A DNA stretch of 11,466 bases from Muribaculaceae bacterium (GTDB lineage: Bacteria; Pseudomonadota; Alphaproteobacteria; Rs-D84): contig JAMPEH010000056.1 in assembly GCA_023665245.1 (NCBI GenBank), positions 1 through 11,466 of the forward strand. Direction: 5' to 3'. This document shows positions 1 to 10,100 of the stretch, one piece after another. The stretch's first letter is position 1, and each line of letters begins with the position of its first letter. The notes below the pieces were generated by a model. That model was not told the origin of the DNA. It searched no databases and saw only the letters and a program-made list of their open reading frames with translations. Made by a program: the position numbers and the translations under genes.

Positions 1-1164
1 GGGGTCCTCCACCAGCGTCAGGCTGTTCTGGAACCCGGCGGCCACCTGCCGCGCGCCGCTGAGCATCACCTGGATGGGCGCGGTATGCTGGCGCTCCACC
101 GCGCGGCCGTTGGGCCGGGTGGCGCCGATCGCCCCGATCTGCTCCTGGGTATTGTCGCCCCAGCCGTAGATGCCGGGGGTCACGCTGAAGTTCTTCTCGG
201 CGGCGGTCTTGCTCTCGTCCATGGTCACGTTCAGCGCGATGGCCACCGCATGGGCGGTCCCCATCTCCACTGCCAAGACCTTGTTGAGGGCCACGTCGCC
301 CTTGTCGTTGGGGTTGACGCCCGGCCTCTGGACGCGGGTGCCCGCCGTCCAGACGTTGCCGTCGCCGCCGCCCACCTTGACGGCGGTATAGTGGGTATAC
401 TGGCTGCCGTCGCCCAGCTGGCCCTTGTGGTTCTGGCCGAAGCTGAAGAGCGTACCGTTGGTAAACAGCACCGCGCTGGAGTTGCCGCCCGCCGTGATGG
501 ACGCCACCTCCTGCATATGGTTGGTCTGGCTGGGCGATTTGCCCTTGCCCACCCACTGGGCGTACTTATATTCGCCGTCCTTGGCGTTCTTGCCGCTGAT
601 GCCCAGCTGGCCGAAGCGGTCGTCGCCCCAGCCGTAGACAAAGCCGTTGGAGGAGAGCGCCAGCGCGTGGTTGCTGCCCGCCGCCACCGCGATGATCTTG
701 TCCCGCTCCTCGTAAGCGTCCAGCAGTCCGTTCTCCTGGATGTATTCCTTGTGGATGATCTCGTCGCCCAGCACGCCGATGCGGCTCACGCGCACACGGA
801 CCTGCCTGGGCTCATAATACGCATAGTTGGTCTCGGAGCCGCGTCCCAGCTGATTGTAGCTGTCGTCGCCCCACGCCCAAACGTGGCCGTCGATGTCCAC
901 GGCCAGGCTGAAGTTGTCGCCGGCGGCGACCCAGACGAACCGGAGCGGTCCGCCGTCCTCCGCAAGCTGCGTTTCCTTGATCTCCGGGTGCTCGATGTTG
1001 TGCTTGTAGAACTTGGTGATCTGCCTGGGGCTGTCGATGTACTTGTCCACGCCCATCTCGTCCGGGTCGAAGCCCAGCTGGCCGTACGCGTTGTCGCCCC
1101 AGACCCAAACACGGCCCTGGGAGTCCAGCGCGATGGTGTGCTTCAGGCCCGCGGACACCATGGG
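1..1164 (-). repeat. RCC1 beta-propeller D, five blades and the start of a sixth (truncated by window)
   Basis: Blade cores lie near 1072-1110 (WVWGDNAYGQLG), 844-882 (WAWGDDSYNQLG), 601-640 (YGWGDDRFGQLG), 412-450 (FSFGQNHKGQLG) and 127-170 (YGWGDNTQEQIG). The block opens with PMVSAGLKHTIALDSQG. The last residues, QVAAGFQNSLTLVEDP (1-48), are the opening of a sixth blade. From the pattern of A, B and C, the rest of this blade and one more should follow just beyond base 1. Blade 5 has an insertion (NVTMDESKTAAEKNF) between its two motif halves. Confidence 0.92.
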
Positions 1165-4100
1165 CGCGGCCGAAACGCCTGCGCTGTCGGCATCCTCGCT
1201 GCTGTAGACCTGGCGGTGCCGGGCATAGACCGGCAGGAGCATCATGTTACTGCGCCCCTCGTCGGAATTCTCGTAGTCGAAGTACACGCTGGTGAGACCC
1301 AGCTTGCCGGTGGAGCTGATCTGGACCATGGTGTCCGTCCCCGGCACCCGGTTGATGCTGAACACCGACGGATCGGTCACCCCGGACTCCACCAGGTGCA
1401 GCAGGTGCGCGATGGAGTCGTTGCTGCCGTCGCTGATGAGGTTGAAGCCCTTGCGGTAGCTGTACAGCAGGTCCTTCATGTCGATGATGAGGTACTCGCC
1501 GTCGTACAGGTTCACCACGTTGGGGTTGTCCTCGCCCACCGGCCGCTTCTGGTCGTAGGTGTGGATGAGGTTGTTGTTGGCGTCATAGTGCTCGTACTTA
1601 TCCAGGATCAGGCTCTTGGACTCGCCGTCGCCCACCTGGACGGCCCAGAAGGAGCTGTCGCTGGTGCCGTTGCCCAGCTGGCCGTAGTTGTTGTCGCCCC
1701 AGTTCCAGACGTAGCCGTCCACCCGCAGCGCGGCGGTGTGCTTGCCGCCCACGGCGATGCCCATGGCGTCGGTGAACCCGGCGTACTCCGTATCCTCGTT
1801 GGGGCTGTCGCCCTTCATGACCTGCTTGGCGTGGCCCACGAAGGCGGTGCACATGGTCTCGCCGTTGTCGGCGTTCCTGATCTCCTCCAGGCCCAGCTGG
1901 CCCTCCATATTGCTGCCCCAGGCGTACAGCGCGGTAAAGCTGCGCTCCTTCCCGTCGCCGGTCAGGCCCTTCTTGCGCACGATGGCCTCGGACACGTTGC
2001 CGCCGGCGGCCACAGCCTGGATGTCGGACAGGCGGTAGAGCTCGCCCACCTCGATGATCTCCCGGATGACCTCGCCGGTCTCCTCGTTTTCAATGCTGTT
2101 ATACCCGGTCTCTCTGGCCAGAACGGGCTGAGGCGTGGCAATACGGCGAGTGACGATCTTGTCGCTCACCATATCCATCACCGTGATCAGCTCGTCGGAG
2201 CCCTCTTCAACGGGCATACCCACCTCGGCGCTGTCGTAGGTGATCCAGTCCAGATTGCCGTCGCCCACCTGGCCGTAGGTGTTCTCGCCGAAGGCCACGG
2301 CCGTGCCGTCGGCCAGCAGGGCCACCGTATGGTTCCCGCCGGCGGACACCGAGACCACATTCACCAGGTACCCGTACATCTCGCGGGCGCGCTGTGCGCT
2401 CAGTGCATCCTCATAGATACCGTTCTCCGAGCCTCTGGCGTCGGTGGTGCGCACCCGTACCGGCACCCGGTAGGTGAAGGTGGCGCCAATGGCCCCCTCG
2501 GTCCCCTGGGGCCGGGTGGCCAGCGTATCGGTCCGGGACACGGTGCTGTCCAGCCCCACGCCCAGCTGGCCGTAGGTATTGTCGCCCCAGCCGTAGAGCG
2601 AGCCGTCGGAGCGCAGAGCCATCACGTGGTTCTTGCCCGCGGACACGCTGATGATGTGGTTGAGGTAGATGCCCTGGCTGGCGCTGGCGCCCTCCAGGAC
2701 CTGCACCGGGGACCAGGAGATCAGCTCAAAGTCCGGCGCGCTCTCGTAGATGGGGTTGCCCTCGCCGGTGCTGTACTGCCCGCCGGTGGTGACGTAGGTG
2801 CCGTTGGCAATGCGCTCGTGGTAGGCGTCCAGCGCCGTCACATAGTCCTCGTAGCTCCACTTCACGCCGCTGTAGGTCGGCTTGGCCAGCACCCAGTCCT
2901 CCCGGAACTGGATGGCGCCGCTGCCGTCGTCGCTCAGCTCCTCGGCCACGGGCTTGAAGGTGTTGTAGAGGAGCTCCTCGTTATAGACGGTGGGGTGCTT
3001 ATCCAGGTACTTCTGTACCTCGTTATAGAGCTCCATGGCCAGCACATAGGTCTCGTGGGTGGGCATCTCGTTGCCCCGGAACTCGTCCAGGAAGTACATG
3101 AGCTTGCCCGTTTCCTTGCTGTACATACTGTTGGCGCTCTCCACGCTCTGGAGACCGTTCTCCTGCGTGCCCACGAACTCCAGCAGCTGGACCAGGTACT
3201 GGGCGTAGAGGTAGTAGCTATCCAGGAAGTAGCCCTCCACCTCCTTGTCGAACCGCTGGGTCCGCAGGGCGATGGCCACGCCGCCGTCCCTGAGGTCGCC
3301 GTTCTCGTCCTTGGCCAGCAGGTCGGGCTCAAGGATGCCGATGAGCGTGTAGAACACGCTGTACTTCATGTTGGTCACGATGTCGTACTCGTTCTGGGAC
3401 ACCAGATCCAGGTTGGCGTCGCGCACCGGGTCGGTACCGAACACGTCGCCCTGGTACCCAATGCCCAGCTGGCCCCGGTCGTGGCGGCCCCAGCCCCAGA
3501 CCGTCCCCCTCTCGGTGAGCACGATGCTGAAGCCGTCGCCCGCCGTCAGGTCGGTGATCTTGCCCAGAATGGCGGAGGTATCCACCTCCACGGCAACGAT
3601 GGTGCCGATGATGCCCGTGGGCAGACCCAGGGAGTCCACCTCCACCATCTTCTCGCTCAGCGGGTCGATGCCCAGCTCGCCAAAGTCGTCCGAGCCCCAG
3701 GCGTAGACCTTCCCGTCGCGGGTGAGGGCCAGCGCGTGCCGCGCGCCGGCGGCCACAGCCACCACGTTACGGAGGATCATCCCCTCGTCGGTACGCACCG
3801 TCATGGGAGTATCACAATAGGGCAGGAGGTCCGTCGTGGTCCCCACGCCCAACTGGCCGTATGTATTGTCGCCCCAGGTCCAAACCGTGCCGTCGGCCTT
3901 CAGGCCCACGGAGAAGTTGTCGCCCAGCGAGATCATGGGCGTGCTCTGGTAGGCGTATTCGCTCTCCAGTCCCTCGCCGGTGGCGTCGGTGACGTTGAGC
4001 ACATGGACGGTGAGCATGGTGGAGTGGCGGGTCCAGGGGTTATACACCCGGACCACGGCCTTTCCGCTGCGCTTCTCGGCCACCAGGCTGTAGCCGTCCA

Positions 4101-7100
4101 CCGACACGACCTCCGGGTCGGAGCTGGTGATCTCCAGCTTCACGTCGTTGCCCCAGAGGGCATACTCCGGGTTCTCCACCAGGATAGCCTCGCCCGTCAC
4201 CTCGTCGAACTCGTCGCCGGGGATCATCGCCGCGGGCTTGGTGATGTAGGGCTGGACCTTGCCGTCCTTGTCGGGGGTGATATTTCTATAGTAGGAATAG
4301 GAGGTCTCCGTCCGGGTCAGCCGGAAGTCGGACACGAACTTCTCCGTCGTGCCCACGATGTCCACCCGGTCGCCGTAGATGAGCTCGATGTAGGTGCCCA
4401 GCGCCAGCTCGTCCATGGTCGGGTCCTTCTCGCTCCAGTCGGGCAGCTCGCGGCCGGGGACAACGGTCTCCACCACGATACCCGTCCCGGTCGAGCCGCT
4501 CTCCTCCTCGTCCAGCGCCGCCGCCAGCTGTACCGGCCCGCGCTCCAGCGCCGCGAAGGTATTCGCCTTGTTCACCGACATCAGGCTGGCCACCGCCACA
4601 GGCTGGCCGTAGCCGGTCACCACCACCCGGAAGCTCCGGAAGGCGTCGATGTCCCAGGGATGGAATATCCAATCCGGGTCGCCGGTCGATTCGTCGATGT
4701 TGGGCTTGGTCAGGTTGTCGCTGCTGGCCGCCTCGCTGGTACTAAAGACCACCGGCGTCCCCACCGGACTGCGGCTCACCGCGTAAGCTGCCTCGCCCTC
4801 GTACTTCGTGTCGGCGTCGATGGGGATCTCCACCCGGAAGCCGGCCTCGCGGGCGTTGCCGCCCACCACCTGCACCGAAATGGTGTTGCCCACAGGCAGA
4901 TACAGCACGCCCTCCAGGTTACCGCTGGTGTAGGCGTTGCCGTGGATGGTCTTGATGACCTGAACATTCAGGTGGGGGTTGGGGTCGTCGGAGAGCATCA
5001 GGGTCCCGTCCATCCACTTGCCCATCACGGCGCTGACGGTGGGCTCCTCGCCCTCGCCCGGTTCCTCGCCGGAGTCGTCCCCGCCGGGCTCCTGCTCCTC
5101 GTAGGCCGGGTCCTGGATGGTGGCGTTGAAGCCGTTGATGACCTGAAGCACCGCCTCGGTGCCGTAGGCCGTATCCACGCCGGTAGACGACCTGTTGTCG
5201 TTCACCCGGAAGTTATAATCGACCTTATAATAGGTAACGGGCATGGGCGTCACGTTGGGGTCGGTGATGCTGTCGCCCTTCTCGCCGTCGGTCCGGGCGG
5301 TACGCAGATACCCCCGGTCGGTGAGGTTGAACTTGGTGTTGAGCAGGGGGATCTTCACGCCCGTGGCCGTATCCAGGGCGTATACCATATAAATATCCTT
5401 CGGAAGGTTGGCGTTGTAGCAGTCGAACAGTCCGCCGCCGCGGCTGGAGAGCTTGTAGCTGGCCCAGACCTTGCCCGTCTGGCTGGCGGTGACGCTGTCG
5501 CTGCGGCGGTACTGGCTCTCCAGATAGAACTCGTACCCGGCGGCATAGGCGTCCCAGTTCTCGCCGTCGCCGTACTCGTCCACCAGCTGGAGCTGGATGG
5601 CCATGTAGCTCTTGTCGCTGTCGGTGCCGTTGCCGTCCAGGGTGATCTTCACGTCGCCCCGCCCGGTCACCTTATACACCCGGCTGGCCGTGCCCGTCTT
5701 GATGCTGTCGGTCCCCTCGACCAGGCTCAGCCCCGCCGGATCGCCGGAGCCTGCGCTGTTGGTCCAGTCCGCCGTCACGCTCAGGCGGTTAAAGGCAACA
5801 CCCACCGTACCCCTGGCCTCAAAGTAGACCAGAGTATTCTCCATCGCCACCACCGGCAGCGTATTATGCAGGGGCTCCGGCTTCTCGTTGATGACATACC
5901 GGCCCGACTCGTCCAGCTTGGCGTACTGCACCCGCAGAGAGGCGGAGGCCACGCCGTTGGTGGGCAGGACCTCGGTGTCGATGGTGAAGTACCTCAGCGC
6001 CTGGTTCACGTCGCCGCCCTTCACCGTCACCTTATTGGGGCTCTCGTAGGCGGTGGCGGATGCCGGGTCCTCCTCCCAGATGGTGTACACGCCCTCCGGC
6101 ACAGCCTCGGCGTTGTACATAAAGTTGTCCGCCTCGTCGGGAATGAGCTCGATGGTCTTGTACTGGCTCTTGAGGTACAGGCTCTTGCCGCTGTCGTACC
6201 AGCTGCTGCCGTCCTTCATCACCCGGATGAGCACGTCGAACTCCTTAGGCGCGGTGACCACGCACTTCACCGTCACCTCCTGGGTGAGGGTCTCGATGGT
6301 CAACAGCGCATCCATCGTCGCCCGCTCCGACTCGGTCTCCCCGTCGGGGTAACGGCTCTGGATCACCGGGGTATACTGCGTCCCGGTGGGAGTCACGTCC
6401 CAGTCGTAGGCGTAATTGGGCACCACGCCGTTCTGGCCCTGGGCCAAAATGGTCAGCTTACCGCCTCCCCAGACGCTCTGTCCGTTCTGGAGCTCGATGG
6501 GCGCATCCTGGCCCACCTGGTAGGTGGCCTTGATGATGGACCCGCTGCTGTTCACGTCCTCAATGGAGAAGTGTACGGTGAAGAAGTTGACCACCGCCGG
6601 CTCCTCCACGAAGTTGGCGGCCTTGATGGCCTTCACCACCGTGCCCGTGTTCTCCCACGGACCCGCCGCGCTCCCGCCGGTCGCGGGACGCCGCGCCCAG
6701 ACGGTATAGCTGCCGCCGGGCACCTTGCCGTTCCCTGTGGGGGTGTACCGCGGGTCGGGGGAATAGTAAGTATAGGTAGAGCCGTCCTCGGCCACGCCGT
6801 CGTTGTGCTGGACCAGCGGATACTCCGTTCCCGCCTTGGTGTTGAGGACCAGCTTGTACTCGCGCTCGCTGTAGCCCACGTCGGGGTCGTCGTTCCCGTC
6901 GGTGTCGCTCCAGAGCACGCCGTTCTGGTGGGTCACTACCCGGACGTCGTACTCCAGATTGCCGCCGTAGTTGATCACGCCGGACACCACGGGGATATAG
7001 GCGCTGTCAAACCCGGACTGGCTCGCGCTGTCCCGGTCCACCAGGGAGAACTCGCCCAGCTGGCCGGACTCGTTCTTGCCCCAGGCAAACACCTCGTTCT

Positions 7101-10100
7101 TATTGGTCAGCGCCACCACATGGGCGCCGCCCGCGGCCACGCTGGTGACCACGCCCTCGATGCTGTCGGGGTAGGGGATGGACAAATAGGCCTGCGCGCC
7201 GGTGGCCAGCCCGTTGACCTCGCTCTCCTGATAGTAGCCGTTGCTGTCCAGTGCGGCAACGCCCAGCTGGCCGTCGGTATTCTTGCCGAAGGCATAGAGC
7301 GCGCTCTCGATGATCTCGCCCAGGGCGCTGTCGCCCTGCACCTCGGCCCGCTTGCCGCGCATGAGGATGGTGTAGTACTCCCCGGCGGCCACGCCCACCG
7401 CGTCGGTGATCGCCGTGTTGGGTCGGCCGGGCTCGGTCATGCGGGTGGCGTAGTCCAGATAGAGGTAGCCGCCTCCGTCGACCGCGTCCTTGGCGGCGGT
7501 GCCCAGCTGACCGTGGGTGGCGTCGCCCGCCACATACACGTTGCCGCCCGACGTGAGCATCACCGTGTGGTACCGGCCGGCGGCCACCGCGATCACGCTG
7601 TCCAGCACGTCGGGGTCACCCTGGGTGTTGCGCCGGCGCACATAATCCACCGCGTAGCTGCGGAGCATCCCGTCGCTGTCCGGCGTGCTCCGCTCCGGGC
7701 CGAGACCCAGCTGGCCGTGACTGTTGTCGCCCCACACCGCCACATATACGCTGTTGCTGGTGCTGGTGCCGCCGTCCTTGGCGTAGGGGAACTGGCCCAG
7801 GGCCGCCGCATGGTACGGCCCGGCGATCACCGTCTCCGCATGGGTGAGGTAGCGCTTGCTCGGCTCCTTCTCGCGGGTATCCGCCACCACCCGCTCCGGG
7901 AAGGTCCGCATATCGCCGATGGCCGAGACCACATACCCGGTGGCCAGCTGGGCCTCCGAGTTGTCGCCCCAGGAGTAGACGTACCCCTCCGGGCTGGTCG
8001 CAGCCAGGGAGTAGTCGCCGTTGGCCGAAATATCGGACACGCCCATCAGGTAGCCGCTCTTATCCTTGTCGCCCCAGACCTGCACCGGGTAGCAGATGCT
8101 CTGGGTCATCTGTCCGCGCAGCTCGTCGTCGATCTCCACCTTGATGGTGTCGCCGTTCACGTCGTAGGTCTTGTAAATATCCTCCGCCTGGCCCAGCTGG
8201 CCCCGGTCGTTGGCGCCCCAGGCGTACACCGAGCCATCCGCCGTCCGCGCCAGCGCGTGGTGGTAGCCCGCGGCGATCTCTTTTATTAAGGTAAGGCGGG
8301 GCATGATCTTGTTCATACCCACCACCCGCACCGGGTAGGGCGCGTAGGGCATCTCCTCATAGGTCTTGCCCGTGCCCAGCTGACCGTAGCTGTTGTCGCC
8401 CCAGGCCCAGACCGAGCCGTCGGACTTCAGCGCCACGGTAAAGTCCTTGCCCGCGCACACCATAGGCGTGGCAAAGTTGTTGGCGTCTGCAATGTTGATC
8501 TCCATCTTGCCGGCGTAGATGCTGTTCTCCCCGTCGGGGTCGGGCTCCTCGTCCGGGTCCAGCTCCTTATCCTCCACCACGCCCACAATGGCGGACACGT
8601 CCTTCATGTCGGTGGGGGTGAGGATGGCGTTGTTCCACCCATAGGGCTCGATGGGCACCTCGTCCTTGCCGGTGGTCTTCACCGTCAGGTTGGGGATCTC
8701 CGGCGTCCGGGTCAGGCCGTAAATCATATCCGTGTTCAGGTCGGAGGGCACCGCCCGGTCCCGCTCCGAGATGTTGAAGCCCACGCTGTAGTAGCGCTTC
8801 ATCCCGCTGCGGAACAGGATCACGAACTGCTCGTCGGTAATGGTCAGAGTGTACTCCATGGACGTGCTCTTGAGCATCTGGAACTGGTCGTCCGTCAGGT
8901 CCATCAGGTTCTCGTCGTCGCCGGTGGGGTCGATCTGTACCAGCTGGGACACTGGAATGTTGGCCACGTTGGGCGCAATGTCCGCGTCGCCGGGGTCGCC
9001 CTCCTGGGGCACCGTCTCCGGCTGGACCGCATAGCGGGCGGTCAGTCCGGTGGACACCTCGCCGGTATCCTCGTCCGTGGTGGTGGTGAACACCCACACC
9101 TTATCATAGATCAGGTTCTGGCTGATGTTGTTGCCCACGCGGACCGGCACCTTCACCGACGTGTTCGCCGCCAGCGGGTTGCCCGTCCGGTCGGTCATGG
9201 TCGCCAGGGTGGGCGCCGCGCCGAGCTGATAGGCCTGGTTGTAGCCCGTGCCGTACACCTCGCCCTCCGCGTCCCAGTAAATGGAGTAGGAGCCGCCCGC
9301 GCTGATGCCCACCGAGTCGAGCACGTGCACGATGGTGGAGGGATCGGCGTCACTGGCCGCGTCCTCCTTGCGCATCTGGATGGGCACACGCTGCTGGCCG
9401 GTGCTGTCGCCGTCGCTGCTGCTCACATTGCCCGACAGACTGCCCAGGCCCAGCTGACCGCGGTCGTCGTAGCCCCAGCCGTAGGTGGCGTACACATCGC
9501 GCGACTCGTCCTCGGCGTCCTGGGGATGCTGGAGCACGATGGCCAGCGAGTGGGTATCGCCCGCGGCGACGGCTACCGTCCGGCGTCCGATGTAGTAGTT
9601 GCCGGAGCTGTCCTTGTAGGAGCCGTCGTAGCGTACTTCGGTGGGTAGGAGCTGTTGGACCGATGTCACCTCATTCATGTTCTTGGGGGGATCGTCGTTG
9701 GTGCCGGTCTGGCCGTAGCCGTCCGCACCCCAGCCGTACACGGTGGTGCTGTCCAGCCCGTCCTCCAGCACCGCCTTGATGGCCAGCACGTGGCTGGCGC
9801 TGGAGTTGCTGGTGGCGGTCTGGCCGCCGGCCGCGATGGCGACCACGCCGCCAAAGCCGTCCTCGGTCCGTTCCCCGTTCTCCGCGTCCTTCAGATAGTA
9901 GTGGTACTGGGTCACCTTCTGCGCGTTGCCCCGGTTGGCCAGGCGCTCGCGGTCCTGGTTCGCGCCCAACTGGCCCCGGCGGTTGTCGCCCCAGGTCCAA
10001 ACCGTGCCATCGTAGCAAAGCGCGACCGAACTGGCGCCGCCGCCCGCAATGGCGATGACCCCAGTCAGCTCGGTCAGCGCACCCGACGCATCGGTGGTCT

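Noticed and set aside
5041..5103. Possible gene boundary at the Gly/Glu-rich stretch
   Set aside because: The frame is uninterrupted, there is no stop, start or ribosome-binding sequence, and similar acidic spacers occur elsewhere inside the protein.
1..8289. Plus-strand open frame of about 2760 codons, with repeated AQLAV..VAP motifs
   Set aside because: It is the codon-aligned antisense of the RCC1 gene. Its repeat is the reverse complement of the WGDN..GQLG codons, and it stays open because the real gene almost never uses TTA, CTA or TCA. It ends exactly at the sense TTA codon (8287-8289), and the next in-phase stop (9646-9648) is the sense CTA. The plus-strand product has no recognisable domain.
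8278..8295. Possible programmed frameshift site at the T/A-rich run
   Set aside because: The sense codons do not form an X-XXY-YYZ slippery heptamer in the reading frame, and the RCC1 sequence continues correctly in the same frame on both sides.
8567..9097. Minus-strand 176-codon open frame in another phase
   Set aside because: It overlaps the linker between propellers A and B in a different frame. The product is His/Arg/Gly-rich, typical of a GC-rich shadow, while the main frame gives coherent beta-strand sequence.
9325..9648. Plus-strand 107-codon open frame
   Set aside because: It is in the same antisense phase as the long shadow frame and lies opposite blades 5-7 of propeller A.
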